The notes: generated by a model not told the origin, from the sequence alone. A stretch of 64,000 nt of DNA from Elusimicrobia bacterium GWA2_66_18 (GCA_001799675.1 MGTX01000031.1:112313-176312); one strand, 5' to 3'; counted from the stretch's first letter, positions 44,089 through 53,256 are shown. Numbers and translations are program-made.

Positions 44089-45483
44089 TCACTCGCCGCC
44101 GAAGGCGGCGGAGGCGGCGGCGCGCAGATCGGCAACGCCCACGATGGAGAGGCCGAGGATCTTGGGCAGGTCCTTGGCGCCCCGCGCGGGCGCCAAGGCG
44201 CGCGTAAATCCCGCCTTGGCCGCTTCCTTGAGGCGGGACTCGAGTCGGGGCACGCGGCCCACTTCGCCCAAAAGACCGACCTCTCCGATGAGGACCATGT
44301 CCGCGGGCACGGCCTGGTCGCGCGTCGAGCCCGCCACGGCGAGGCAAGCGGCCAGGTCCAAGGCCGGGTCCTTGAGGCGCAGGCCGCCCGCAAGACTGAC
44401 GAAGGCGTCGCGGTCTTCCAGATGCAGGCCGATGTGGCGCTCCATGGAGGCCAGAAGCACCAGGACGCGGTTGAGGTCCAGGCCCGTAGCCATGCGCCGC
44501 GGCAGGGGATAGCGCGTGGGGGTCACCAGGGCCTGGGTCTCGACGAGGATCGGACGCGAGCCTTCAAGGGCCACGCCGACCGCGCGGCCGGGCTGAGCCC
44601 GGCGGCCGAGCTCGGCGAGGAAGAACGAGGCGGCATCGCTCACTTCCTTGAGTCCCCCCTCGGTCATCTCGAAGAGACCGGCCTCGTCGGTGGGACCGAA
44701 GCGGTTCTTCTGCGCGCGCAGGACTCGCAGGAAGTCGTGCTGCTCGGCGTCGAAATACAACACGGTGTCCACGATATGTTCCAAAACCTTGGGGCCCGCG
44801 AGGGACCCGTCCTTCGTCACATGCCCCAGAAGGAAGACGATCGTGTCCCGCGCCTTCGCCGCGCGCACCAGTTCCGCGGCGCATTCGCGCACCTGCCCCA
44901 CCGAGCCGGGGCTGGAGGTAAGTTGGGGGTGCGAGACGGTCTGCACCGAGTCGAGCACGACGGCCCAGGGCTTGACCTGCTCCATGGCGGCCAGAATCTT
45001 GGCGAGGCTGGTCTCGCTGATGAGCGAAAGCTTCTCGGCCGCGAGACCCAGGCGCTTGGCGCGGCCGGAGACTTGTCTCAGGGACTCCTCGCCCGAGCAG
45101 TACAAGAACGGCTCTTTCTGGGCGAGCTTGGCCGCCACCTGGAGCATGAGCGTGGACTTGCCGATGCCGGGAGGCCCGGCCAGCAGCACGACCTGCCCTG
45201 GAACGAGCCCGCCGCCCAGCAGGCGGTCGAACTCGCCGATGCCGACGGCCGTGCGCTTCTCGCAGTCCTGGCCGACGTCCTTGAGCGCCACCACGGCGGA
45301 GGAGAAGCTCGTCAAGGACCCGCGGCCTCCGGCGGCGACGGTCTCCAGGAGAGCCTCGGGGCGCGCCTCGACGACTTCCTCCACCATGGTGTTCCACTCA
45401 GCGCAACCCGGGCACTGGCCCATGGGCTTGGCGGCGGAGTGGCCGCACTGTTGGCATCGGTAGACCGTCTTTAATCGCGCCAT
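44089..45483 (-). CDS. radA: DNA repair protein RadA (Sms)
   Basis: 464 aa. N-terminal C4 zinc finger (CQQCG, CPGCAEWN), RecA-like ATPase with Walker A GPPGIGKST and VVLDSVQT, the RadA-specific KNRFG motif in RAQKNRFGPTDE, and a C-terminal Lon-like fold (VLIGEVGLLGEVGRVP). It promotes branch migration and processing of recombination intermediates. ATG 45483 is preferred because GGAG lies 7 nt upstream and the zinc finger begins at residue 10. No LexA box is seen upstream. Confidence 0.97.
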   Translation of the reverse strand: MARLKTVYRCQQCGHSAAKPMGQCPGCAEWNTMVEEVVEARPEALLETVAAGGRGSLTSFSSAVVALKDVGQDCEKRTAVGIGEFDRLLGGGLVPGQVVLLAGPPGIGKSTLMLQVAAKLAQKEPFLYCSGEESLRQVSGRAKRLGLAAEKLSLISETSLAKILAAMEQVKPWAVVLDSVQTVSHPQLTSSPGSVGQVRECAAELVRAAKARDTIVFLLGHVTKDGSLAGPKVLEHIVDTVLYFDAEQHDFLRVLRAQKNRFGPTDEAGLFEMTEGGLKEVSDAASFFLAELGRRAQPGRAVGVALEGSRPILVETQALVTPTRYPLPRRMATGLDLNRVLVLLASMERHIGLHLEDRDAFVSLAGGLRLKDPALDLAACLAVAGSTRDQAVPADMVLIGEVGLLGEVGRVPRLESRLKEAAKAGFTRALAPARGAKDLPKILGLSIVGVADLRAAASAAFGGE

Positions 45484-45820
45484 GTCATCGCTCCAAATAG
45501 ATCTTGCCGCGCGCCCCCATCGAAAGCAAAACATGTCAGAAAACTTTTTTCAAATGCGCGTTTCAACTGCCGGGGATCGCGCTTGCCAAGCGGGGCGCGC
45601 TCAAAAACTTCCGCTTCCATCAGTTCAACCCAATAAGACTAGGCAGCGGCATACCCTATCGCCGCGCGCGGCGATTCATCCCAAGTGCGCCCTTGATGAG
45701 AGGGACGTCAAGGGTTAGAATACTAAAGAAAGCATGTGAATGAATATGCATTTTGCAAATCAGCCTGTCCGTCGGCTGATAGGACCAGGGCGAGGGCACA
45801 TCGCGAAAGGAGGCGTACGC
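45484..45820. other. 337-bp intergenic region between radA and a small membrane protein gene
   Basis: No convincing gene: the short plus-strand frames lack ribosome sites and family features. It holds a plus-strand promoter at 45693-45721 and, in the predicted leader, a 6-bp hairpin (TCAGCC/GGCTGA, 45760-45779). The first half has T-runs but no clear terminator. Confidence 0.6.
45693..45721 (+). promoter_or_regulatory. Promoter TTGATG-17-TAGAAT for the small membrane protein
   Basis: TTGATG (45693-45698) and TAGAAT (45716-45721) with a 17-nt spacer. The start codon is 99 nt downstream, so this gene has a long leader, unlike many in the window. Confidence 0.65.
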
Positions 45821-46084
45821 ATGGTCGAGCAGCTAAACATGGTCATCGCGCGTCACCGCACGACAATCGAACTCACCGCCGTCATGATGCGGATCGTCAG
45901 TTTCTCGCTGGTCAGTTGGCTCGGCCCCAAGAGCCCGTTTCTCTTCGTGTGGGCCTTCAACACCGCCGACGCCGTGGCGCTTTCATGGTGCGCCGTTCTC
46001 CGCAAAGACAAAGCCTATACTCTTCTCAACGTTTTCTGGATCGGTGTCGGCATCGTTGGAATGATAAGAGCGCACGGTTTTTGA
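45821..46084 (+). CDS. Small membrane protein, 87 aa, unknown
   Basis: ATG 45821 is preceded by AAAGGAGG with 8-nt spacing, the strongest Shine-Dalgarno in the window. Two or three hydrophobic stretches (MMRIVSFSLVSWLG, FLFVWAFNTADAVALSWC, TLLNVFWIGVGIVGMI) suggest an inner-membrane hairpin. No family recognised. It stands alone on the plus strand between two minus-strand gene series, with its own promoter, and converges on mlaD. Its base composition is a little less GC-rich than its neighbours. Confidence 0.7.
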   Translation: MVEQLNMVIARHRTTIELTAVMMRIVSFSLVSWLGPKSPFLFVWAFNTADAVALSWCAVLRKDKAYTLLNVFWIGVGIVGMIRAHGF

Positions 46085-46185
46085 AGAAAGGAATCGCACC
46101 ATCTTGACCGATATGCCGGGTGATGAACGGCCGGGGAGATAGGCGGCAAAAGCGCCGGGAAACGCGCTCACGCGCGCGGGGACGT

Positions 46186-47517
46186 CTACTTTTTCGAGCG
46201 GCCCTTCGAGCCGGCCGCGCCGAAGCCGGCCATGCCGAAGAGATAGGCGATGTCCTTGTCCTCAAACATGACCTTGGCCCAGGTCTGGTAGCGGGGGACT
46301 TCATACGCATCCTCGACGCGCGCGCCGAGGCTGACGTATTCATGCAGTTTGGCGAGGATGCCGAAGTCGTATTGGGGCTTGGTGAATTTGCGCCCCTGGA
46401 TGGTGCGGTTGCGGCCGAAATCGTAGCCCTGCGCCGTCACGCTCAGGCGGCCCAGGAGCGGGGCCTTATGGAAGGGCGTCAGCGTCGCGCGCACGCCGCC
46501 GCCGGAGCGGATGACGCCGGCCGCGAAGTCGAGCGGGCCGGTCTCCCAGCCGAGGAGGGCGTCGGCCTGGTTGGGGCGGGCGTAGTCCATATGCGCGCCT
46601 CGTTTCTCATCGGAGATGTTGACCAGGTTCGAGCCGCCGATGTAGTAGTAGCGCCCCTCGCGAGGCGAGATCTTCAGGCCGACGTCCACGCGCGAGGTGC
46701 GCACCAGATGCTCGTAGCGCCAGTCGTAGTTCCAGTAAACCTTGAACTGGGTGATCCTCCCGAAAATGTCCTTGGCGGTGCCGGCCGCCTCCTTGACGCT
46801 GGCGATGGTCTCCTTGACGTCGGCCTTCACCTTCTCGTCGTGGAGCAGCGAGCCGACCGCGCCCTTGTCGGTGGAAAGACCGGCCATCATCAAGTTGGAC
46901 TTGGCCAGGAGGTCGTCGAGTTTCCTCGTGATGTCGTCGGTGCGATCCATCGCTTTTTCGAGCTTGGGCTTGGAGCTCTCGATGAGATCGTTGAGGTTGG
47001 CCGACAGGTCCCGCACGTGGGCGACGGTGTCGCGCAAGTTGTCGACCAGGACGCCGTCGGGACCTTCCTTGGTGAAACCGTCGAGCAGGGTCTCGAACTT
47101 GCCCAGGGCCTTGGTGAGCGACTTCTCGATGGAGACGGGGTCGACGCCGCGCACGACGGCGCCCGCGGGCATGGTCCCGGCGGAGGCGCGGCCCTGGTCG
47201 ATCTGGAGGAACTTGGAGCCGATGATGCCGGTCGAGCCGATGGAGAACTCGGCGTCGTTGTAGATGTCGACGCCCTTGCGCACGGCCGCGACGACCTTGG
47301 CGTGGTGGTCCTCGAGGAGCAGGCCGCGGACCTTACCGACCTCGACGCCGGAGAGCTTGACCGGCGCGTCCTTGGAGAGGCTGGCGACGTCGGTGAAGGT
47401 CGCGTAGATCGTGTAGCGCTTCTCGAAGGTGTAGTCGCCCAGAAGGAAGACGGCCATGGCGATGAGGGACAGGCCCGCCAAGACGAACGCGCCGACCCTC
47501 GCCTCGAGCGAGAGCAT
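46186..47517 (-). CDS. MlaD/MCE-family protein with C-terminal beta-barrel-like domain
   Basis: 443 aa. One N-terminal membrane helix (VGAFVLAGLSLIAMAVFLLG), then an MCE domain (~35-110: APVKLSGVEVGKVRGLLLE, IGSTGIIGSKFLQID), then ~130 residues of coiled coil. The last ~190 residues are alternating, aromatic-rich strands (FKVYWNYDWRYEH, RYYYIGGSNLVN, RLSVTAQGYDFG, YVSLGARVEDAYEV) that look like an outer-membrane barrel. Normal MlaD proteins are about 150-180 aa. It acts with MlaE and MlaF to move phospholipids between membranes; here one chain might bridge both. It starts 1 nt after the mlaF stop. Confidence 0.85.
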   Translation of the reverse strand: MLSLEARVGAFVLAGLSLIAMAVFLLGDYTFEKRYTIYATFTDVASLSKDAPVKLSGVEVGKVRGLLLEDHHAKVVAAVRKGVDIYNDAEFSIGSTGIIGSKFLQIDQGRASAGTMPAGAVVRGVDPVSIEKSLTKALGKFETLLDGFTKEGPDGVLVDNLRDTVAHVRDLSANLNDLIESSKPKLEKAMDRTDDITRKLDDLLAKSNLMMAGLSTDKGAVGSLLHDEKVKADVKETIASVKEAAGTAKDIFGRITQFKVYWNYDWRYEHLVRTSRVDVGLKISPREGRYYYIGGSNLVNISDEKRGAHMDYARPNQADALLGWETGPLDFAAGVIRSGGGVRATLTPFHKAPLLGRLSVTAQGYDFGRNRTIQGRKFTKPQYDFGILAKLHEYVSLGARVEDAYEVPRYQTWAKVMFEDKDIAYLFGMAGFGAAGSKGRSKK

Positions 47518-47518
47518 G

Positions 47519-48319
47519 CTAGGCCTTCTCCTTGCGGGAACCGGCCGACTCCTCGGCGTCGAAATCCTTAAGCTTCATCTTGATCGGTCCCCGGCTGAGC
47601 CCGTCGACGAACTGCCGGACGTAGGGGTTGTCCGTGACCCGGATGGCGTCGGGGCGCGCCGCCTGTAGGACGCGCCCCTCGTGGAACATGGCGATACGAC
47701 CGCCGACCTTGTAGGCCGACTTCATGTCGTGCGTGACCACGATGGAGGTGATCTTCAACTGCTTCTGGAGGTCCAAGATCAGGTCGTTGATGACGTCCGC
47801 CATGATCGGATCAAGCCCCGTCGTAGGCTCATCATACAATATGTATGAAGGCTGCGCCGCGATGGCCCGGGCCAAGGCCACGCGCTTCTTCATGCCGCCC
47901 GACAACTCCGAGGGCTTGAAGTCCTCGACGTCCTTGAGGCCCACGAGGGCGAGGGAGTCCGAGGCGATCTCGCGGTGCCTGGAGCGCGGGATGTCCGTCA
48001 GATAGCGCAAGCCGAAGGTGATGTTCTCGGCAACGGTCATGGAGTCGAAGAGGGCTCCCTCTTGGAAGAGATAACCGAAGCGCCGCCGGTAGTCGGCGAT
48101 CTCTCCCTCGGTCTTGAGCTTGGTGATATCCATGCCGTCGACGATAATGGTCCCGGAGTCCGGAGCGTGCAGGCCGATGACGCATTTGAGGAAAGTGCTC
48201 TTGCCGCAGCCCGAGCCGCCGATGATGACCAGGGTCTCGCCCGTCTCCACGCGCAGGTCGATGCCCCGCAGGATGACGCGTGGACCGAAGCTCTTGGTGA
48301 CGCCGGCTGCGTCGATCAT
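47519..48319 (-). CDS. mlaF: MlaF-type ABC transporter ATPase
   Basis: 266 aa. Walker A GGSGCGKST, Q-loop LFQEGALFDSMTV, signature LSGGMKKRVALARAIA, Walker B YILYDEPTTGLDP and switch His in VVTHDMKS. The phrase FQEGALFDSMTV and the ELSGGM signature are characteristic of MlaF/Mce ATPases. It powers phospholipid transport with MlaE and MlaD. It starts one base after the mlaE stop (TGATATG) and ends one base before mlaD. Confidence 0.94.
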   Translation of the reverse strand: MIDAAGVTKSFGPRVILRGIDLRVETGETLVIIGGSGCGKSTFLKCVIGLHAPDSGTIIVDGMDITKLKTEGEIADYRRRFGYLFQEGALFDSMTVAENITFGLRYLTDIPRSRHREIASDSLALVGLKDVEDFKPSELSGGMKKRVALARAIAAQPSYILYDEPTTGLDPIMADVINDLILDLQKQLKITSIVVTHDMKSAYKVGGRIAMFHEGRVLQAARPDAIRVTDNPYVRQFVDGLSRGPIKMKLKDFDAEESAGSRKEKA

Positions 48320-48320
48320 A

Positions 48321-49112
48321 TCAGGTAATGCCCATGGCGTTGAGCAGTGCCGTGGCGAAATAGTCCAGGACCAGCACCAGGACCATGCTCATGACGACCG
48401 CCGCGGTCGTGGCCTTGCCCACGCCCTCGGCGCCGCCGCGGGTGGTGATGCCCCGGAAGCAGGAAACCATGGCGATGACGCAGGCGAAGACGAAGGTCTT
48501 AAGGAAGCCGTGGACGAAGTGGCGGATTTCCATGTTATCGACGATGTCGTGCCAGTAGACGATGGTCGGAATGTCGTACTTGACCCGGGCCACGAAGAGG
48601 CCGCCGGTGATGCCGGTAAAATCCGAGACGACGGTGAGCAGGGGCAGGACCATCAGCAAGGCGAGAAGACGCGGGATAACCAGATAGCGGACCGGATCCG
48701 TGCCCAGAGTGTAGAGGGCGTCGATCTGTTCGGTCACTTTCATGGTGCCCAACTCCGCGGCGATGGCAGCGCCCGCTCTCCCCGCGACGACTATGGCGGT
48801 CATGACCGGGCCCAGCTCCATGACGATGGAGAAGGAGACCACGGTGCCGACGAAGAGCGGGACGTTGAAGAAGTGCCTCGAAGTCGCCCCCGTCTGAAGG
48901 GCCAGCACCATGCCGGTGAAGAAGGCGGTCATGGCCGTGACCGGAAGGGATTCCACGCCGATGCGCCCCATCTGGATGAGAGTTTGGCGCCACTCGATCT
49001 TGGCGCGAAACATCCACGTCAAGGTGGAGCGGATGAGAAAGGTGAAGTGTCCCGCCTCCTCGGACGCGCCGAGGATCTTCCGTCCGACGCCGCCGAAGAA
49101 GGACTCGATCAT
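48321..49112 (-). CDS. mlaE: MlaE-type ABC transporter permease
   Basis: 263 aa, with the MlaE fold: an amphipathic N-terminus, LPVTAMTAFFTGMVLALQTG, MELGPVMTAIVVAGRAGAA, IAAELGTMKVTEQIDAL (family hallmark) and C-terminal helices. It is the membrane component of the phospholipid transporter. ATG 49112 overlaps the alr stop as ATGA; a longer frame to 49181 would extend into alr and encodes a basic, non-family leader, so it is rejected. Confidence 0.94.
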   Translation of the reverse strand: MIESFFGGVGRKILGASEEAGHFTFLIRSTLTWMFRAKIEWRQTLIQMGRIGVESLPVTAMTAFFTGMVLALQTGATSRHFFNVPLFVGTVVSFSIVMELGPVMTAIVVAGRAGAAIAAELGTMKVTEQIDALYTLGTDPVRYLVIPRLLALLMVLPLLTVVSDFTGITGGLFVARVKYDIPTIVYWHDIVDNMEIRHFVHGFLKTFVFACVIAMVSCFRGITTRGGAEGVGKATTAAVVMSMVLVLVLDYFATALLNAMGIT

Positions 49113-50257
49113 GCCGTCGCCCCCACGCGCGGCACGCGGGAGGAGAGCGCGGTCGCGGTCTCGTAGGGGATGGTCCCGCACAGGCGCGCTAATTCCGCCG
49201 CCTCGATGCGCTCGCGGCCCTGGCGGCCGATGAGGACGGCGTCCTCGCCGACTTGCGCCGAGGGCACGCCGGTCACGTCGACCATGGTCTGGTCCATCGT
49301 CACTTGCCCGATCACGGGGCAGCGTCGGCCGCCGATGAGGACCTCGGCGCGGTTTGAGAGGGCCCGGGAGTAGCCGTCGCCGTAGCCGATGGGCAAAGTC
49401 GCAACCCGCCTCGGACGCCGCGCGCGCCAGGTCGCGCCGTAGCTGACCGTGGCTCCCTTGGGGACCATTTTAAGGAAGACGATCTTTGACTTGAGAGAGA
49501 GGACGGGGTCGAAGCCCGGGTAAAGCCCGTAGGCGGCCAAACCGGGACGGATCATGTCGAAGCGGGACGACGGATGGCGCAAAGCTCCCGCCGAGTTGGC
49601 GGCATGAACGAGGGGAGGACGAAGCCCTTCGCGGGAGAGGATGCCGACGACCCGGCGGAAGGCCTGGAGTTGGCGGGAAGTGAAGGCGGCGGCGTCCTCG
49701 CCGCAAGCCAGGTGAGTGTAGATCCCCTGCACCCGCACCACCCGTATCTCGGCCAATTGCCGGACCAGAGCGGGCGCCGCCTCGGGACGCACCCCGATGC
49801 GCCCCATGCCGGTGTCCACCTTCACGTGGACGCTGATGCTGCGGCGCAGCCGCAAGGCGACCTCGGCCACGCGACGCGCCGACTCCAGGGAGGCGACGAC
49901 GGGGGTGAGGTCATGGGCCACGGCGGCCAGGACGCTCTCGAAGGGGTAGAGGGAACCCAGGACGAGGATGGGCAGGCGCACGCCCGCCTCGCGCAGGACC
50001 AAACCCTCCTCCACGGAAGAGACGCCGAGCCACTCCGCCGCGCGGGCGATTTCGGCCGCAAGCGCGCACTGCGCGGCGCCGTGGCCGTAGGCGTTGGCCT
50101 TGACCACGAACATCACCCGGGTGCCTGCCGGCATCTTCGCGCGCAGGCGGCGTAGATTGGCGACGAGGGCGGCCAAGTCCACCTCGGCCCAAGTCGGACG
50201 GAAGAAGCGCCGCCGGACGGCAGAAGGCGCCGCGACCCCGTCAGCGAGGGTGGCCAT
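49109..50257 (-). CDS. alr: Alanine racemase
   Basis: 382 aa. Fold-III PLP enzyme: the PLP Lys in VVKANAYGHG, HVKVDTGMGRIG, the ANSAG motif, the second catalytic Tyr in VSYGATWRA and LPIGYGDGYSR. It makes D-alanine for peptidoglycan. ATG 50257 overlaps the dnaB stop as TGATG, so it is coupled to the replication/ribosomal series. The N-terminal ~18 residues are an Ala-rich extension before WAEVDLAAL. Confidence 0.96.
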   Translation of the reverse strand: MATLADGVAAPSAVRRRFFRPTWAEVDLAALVANLRRLRAKMPAGTRVMFVVKANAYGHGAAQCALAAEIARAAEWLGVSSVEEGLVLREAGVRLPILVLGSLYPFESVLAAVAHDLTPVVASLESARRVAEVALRLRRSISVHVKVDTGMGRIGVRPEAAPALVRQLAEIRVVRVQGIYTHLACGEDAAAFTSRQLQAFRRVVGILSREGLRPPLVHAANSAGALRHPSSRFDMIRPGLAAYGLYPGFDPVLSLKSKIVFLKMVPKGATVSYGATWRARRPRRVATLPIGYGDGYSRALSNRAEVLIGGRRCPVIGQVTMDQTMVDVTGVPSAQVGEDAVLIGRQGRERIEAAELARLCGTIPYETATALSSRVPRVGATA

Positions 50258-51651
50258 CAGTTGAAGTGAGTCTGACTCTCCTGCATCTCGGCGGGCTCAT
50301 CGGCGCCGGCCGCCTCATCGGCGAAGCGGGTGATGTCGCGCAAGAACAGGACATCGACGGCGCCCGTCGGGCCCTGGCGCTGTTTGGCGATGATGAGCTG
50401 AGCCTTGTTCTCGAGAGTCTCGTCCTTCGGCTTATAGTAACCCTCGCGATGGATCAGCACGACCAGGTCGGCATCCTGCTCAAGTGAGCCCGATTCGCGC
50501 AGGTCGGAGAGCTTGGGCCTGTTGTCGGTGCGGCTCTTGTCCTCGGACGCGCGAGAAAGTTGGGAAAGAGCGATGACGGGAACCTTCAACTCGCGGGCGA
50601 GCTGCTTGAGGCCGCGGGAAATCTCGGAGACCTCCTGCTGGCGATTCTCCTGGCGCCCGCCGCCGCGCAGGAGCTGGAGATAGTCGATGACGACCATTCC
50701 TAGTTCCTTCTTATCCTGGCGCAGACGGCTCATGAGCTGGCGGGCGATGGCGCGGACGCTGAAGACCGTCATTCCCGGATTATCGTTGATGAAGAGAGGA
50801 GACTCGGCGAAGCGCGCGGCGGCCGTGGTCAGGTCCTGCCAACGATCGCGGCGGAAGAAACCGGTGCGGATATCCTTCAAGTTGACCTTGGCTTCGGCCG
50901 CGATGAAACGATGCATGATCGCATGGCGGTTCATCTCAAGCGAGAAGAAGAGCACGGGGAGGTTCTTCTCAAGCACGACGTGCGCGACGATGTTCTGCGC
51001 GAGCGCGGTCTTGCCCTGCGATGGGCGAGCGGCGATCAGGATCAGGTCCGACGACTGAAAGCCGGTCGTCATCTTGTCAAAGGCCGTCAGGCCCGTCGGT
51101 ATCCCGGTGACGGCCTGCTTGCTGTGGTGGGCCTTCTCGATCTGCTCGATGACCTCATGGACGAGGGCCTGCGTTTCGATGACGCCGTGGAGAGTCTGTC
51201 GCTCGCTGACCTTCAGGATCGATCCCTGTGCCTCATCGAGAATCTGCTTGGGATTTTTCTCTTGAGTGTAGCAGGCGGTGACGACGCCGGTCGCCGCGTT
51301 GATGAGGTCGCGGAGGATCGCCTTCTCCTTGACCAGATCGGCGTAATGCTCGACGTGCGCGGCCGTCGTGACCTTATTGATCAGGTCCGCCAGGTAGGCG
51401 CCGCCCCCCAAGACGTCCAGCTCGGACCTCTTGCGGAGCTCCTCGGAGATGGTGACGACGTCCACTGCCTGTCCCGCGCTGAAGAGGCTATGGATGGCCT
51501 TGAAAACGCGTTTGTGCGCGTCGAGGTAGAAGTCGGACTCGTGGAGAACATCGATGGCTTTCTCCGCCGCCTCGCGTTCGATGAGCATCGAACCGAGCAC
51601 TGCCATCTCGGCCTCGAGGGCCTGAGGCGGCTGAGCGGGGTTGGGCGCCAT
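50257..51651 (-). CDS. dnaB: Replicative DNA helicase DnaB
   Basis: 464 aa, normal length. N-terminal domain (PPQALEAEMAVLGSML), linker helix, RecA-like core with Walker A ARPSQGKTALAQ, LFFSLEMNRHAIMHR, Walker B MVVIDYLQLL and the C-terminal RESGSLEQDADLVVLIHR with KQRQGPTG. It unwinds DNA at the replication fork. It follows rplI by 11 nt, the gene order of many bacteria. Confidence 0.98.
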   Translation of the reverse strand: MAPNPAQPPQALEAEMAVLGSMLIEREAAEKAIDVLHESDFYLDAHKRVFKAIHSLFSAGQAVDVVTISEELRKRSELDVLGGGAYLADLINKVTTAAHVEHYADLVKEKAILRDLINAATGVVTACYTQEKNPKQILDEAQGSILKVSERQTLHGVIETQALVHEVIEQIEKAHHSKQAVTGIPTGLTAFDKMTTGFQSSDLILIAARPSQGKTALAQNIVAHVVLEKNLPVLFFSLEMNRHAIMHRFIAAEAKVNLKDIRTGFFRRDRWQDLTTAAARFAESPLFINDNPGMTVFSVRAIARQLMSRLRQDKKELGMVVIDYLQLLRGGGRQENRQQEVSEISRGLKQLARELKVPVIALSQLSRASEDKSRTDNRPKLSDLRESGSLEQDADLVVLIHREGYYKPKDETLENKAQLIIAKQRQGPTGAVDVLFLRDITRFADEAAGADEPAEMQESQTHFN

Positions 51652-51662
51652 GACCCCGGACC

Positions 51663-52109
51663 TTACTCGCGGGCGGAGACGGTGACCTTGACCTTCACGC
51701 TGACCTCGGGCTGGAGGCGAAGCTCCACCTCGTGTTCGCCCGTGGTCTTGATCGCGGTCTCGAGGCGCACGGAGTTCTTCGTGATGTCGTAGCCCGCGGC
51801 CTTGAGGCTCTTCAACACGTCGGTCTTGCCGACGGAGCCGAACAACTTGCCCTCCTCGGAGGCGGGCATGGAGAAGGTGAGATTGACGCCGGAGAGCTTC
51901 TCGGCGAGGTCCTTGGCTGCCTTGATCTCAGAGGAGACGAGCGCGGCGCGTTTCTCCCTGCCCTTCTCCCAGTACTTCACCGCCGACGGGGTCGCCGATT
52001 CAGCGAGCTTGCGGGGCAGGAGGAAGTTGCGGGCATATCCGGCGGCGACTTCCTTGATGTCGCCGGGGCGGCCGAGATTGTCGATAGTGCTGCGAAGGAT
52101 GACTTTCAT
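51663..52109 (-). CDS. rplI: 50S ribosomal protein L9
   Basis: 148 aa. N-terminal L9 domain (MKVILRSTIDNLGRPGDIKEVAAGYARNFL pattern with the conserved Gly-Tyr-Ala-Arg-Asn), connecting helix, and C-terminal domain (GKLFGSVGKTDV). Shine-Dalgarno-like GTAGGAG lies upstream of ATG 52109. It belongs to the rpsF-ssb-rpsR-rplI series. Confidence 0.98.
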   Translation of the reverse strand: MKVILRSTIDNLGRPGDIKEVAAGYARNFLLPRKLAESATPSAVKYWEKGREKRAALVSSEIKAAKDLAEKLSGVNLTFSMPASEEGKLFGSVGKTDVLKSLKAAGYDITKNSVRLETAIKTTGEHEVELRLQPEVSVKVKVTVSARE

Positions 52110-52143
52110 GACGAGACACTCCTACTGGGGGGTCCAGATGGGC

Positions 52144-52473
52144 TTAACGCGTGACGTACGGCAGAAGGGCCAGGTTGCGGGCGCGCTTGATGCAGCGGGT
52201 CAGTTGGCGCTGGTGCGACGCGCAGTTCCCGGTGATGCGAGCAGACAGGATCTTGCCCGTGTCGGTCGTGAAGGTGCGCAGGACCTGAATCTGCTTGAAG
52301 TCGATGTCGCGGACCTTCTCAGCGCAGAAGCGGCATACCTTGCGTCGGACCGGGTACGGCGCGCGGCGACGAGAGTCGGGGCGGCGTGCGCCGGACGAAG
52401 CGGCGGCGTGAGCCGCCGCGGGAATCTCTGGCGTAGGGACCGCGGACGATGCGGCGTTGGATTCGACAGCCAT
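52144..52473 (-). CDS. rpsR: 30S ribosomal protein S18
   Basis: 109 aa, longer than the usual ~75 because of a ~35-residue Ala/Pro/Ser-rich N-terminal extension. The conserved part runs from [18 protein letters not shown] to [25 protein letters not shown]. The ATG overlaps the ssb stop as TAATG. Confidence 0.97.
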   Translation of the reverse strand: MAVESNAASSAVPTPEIPAAAHAAASSGARRPDSRRRAPYPVRRKVCRFCAEKVRDIDFKQIQVLRTFTTDTGKILSARITGNCASHQRQLTRCIKRARNLALLPYVTR

Positions 52474-52895
52474 TAGAACGGAACCTCCTCGATATCAGCG
52501 CCGGCGGATGTCCCCGGCTCCCCGGCGCCGATCGTGCCGGTGGACGGAGTCTTCTCCAGAATCTGGACGCGGCGCGCTTCGACTTCAAGCTTGGTGCGCT
52601 TGACGCCGTCCTTTCCTTCAAACGAAGAGCTTCGCAATCGGCCCTCGACGTGTACGGGGCTTCCCTTCTTTAGAACCTTGCCGCAGCGCTCCGCGGCCTC
52701 GCGCCAGACTGAAATGTCCACATAGCTGACGTCGTCCTTCCATTCGCCGCTCTTGGGGTCCTTGAACCGGCGGTTAACCGCGATGCTGAAATGGCACACC
52801 GCGACGCCCGCGGCGGTGTACTTGAGCTCGGCGTCGCGGGTCAGACGGCCCGTCAAGAGGACCGTGTTCTGCTCGGGAAGACGGACATCGGCCAT
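52473..52895 (-). CDS. ssb: Single-stranded DNA-binding protein
   Basis: 140 aa. OB fold with [60 protein letters not shown] and VEARRVQIL. The tail ends DIEEVPF, an acidic tip in place of the usual DDDIPF that recruits partner proteins. It protects single-stranded DNA in replication and repair. Confidence 0.97.
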   Translation of the reverse strand: MADVRLPEQNTVLLTGRLTRDAELKYTAAGVAVCHFSIAVNRRFKDPKSGEWKDDVSYVDISVWREAAERCGKVLKKGSPVHVEGRLRSSSFEGKDGVKRTKLEVEARRVQILEKTPSTGTIGAGEPGTSAGADIEEVPF

Positions 52896-52898
52896 GGC

Positions 52899-53246
52899 CT
52901 AGGCCTGCGCAGCCGCGACGGTCGGCTTGATCTTTTTGGGCTTTTTCTCGCGCATCTTGCGGTCCCGTGCGACGACGGTCATGTCGCGGATGACTTCGTC
53001 GGAGACGCCGAAGTTGTGAGCCATCTTTTTAAGGAGGGCGCCCTGGGCCTTGTACTTCATGTAGACGTACACGCCCTCGCGAGCCTTACCGATGATGTGG
53101 GTAAGCTTGCGGCGCCCCCAGATCTCATGGTTGACCAACTCGCCGCCTTCACCCAAAATGGTCTGTTTAGTCTTCTCGACGAACTCGGCGACCTCGGGGT
53201 CGGACATGACCGGCTTCAAAATGAGAACGGTTTCATAAATCTGCAT
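52899..53246 (-). CDS. rpsF: 30S ribosomal protein S6
   Basis: 115 aa from ATG 53246 (MQIYETVLILKP), which is the normal family start; a longer frame to 53354 crosses the promoter and is rejected. Conserved WGRRKLTHIIGKAREGVYVYMKYKA and a Lys-rich C-terminus. It is first in the rpsF-ssb-rpsR-rplI-dnaB series. The promoter's -10 is only 10 nt before the ATG, with no Shine-Dalgarno. Confidence 0.97.
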   Translation of the reverse strand: MQIYETVLILKPVMSDPEVAEFVEKTKQTILGEGGELVNHEIWGRRKLTHIIGKAREGVYVYMKYKAQGALLKKMAHNFGVSDEVIRDMTVVARDRKMREKKPKKIKPTVAAAQA

Positions 53247-53256
53247 GGTGTTTGAA

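Noticed and set aside
45482..45743. Two overlapping ~78-codon plus-strand frames in the radA upstream gap
   Set aside because: No ribosome sites, no family features, and one crosses the promoter of the next gene.
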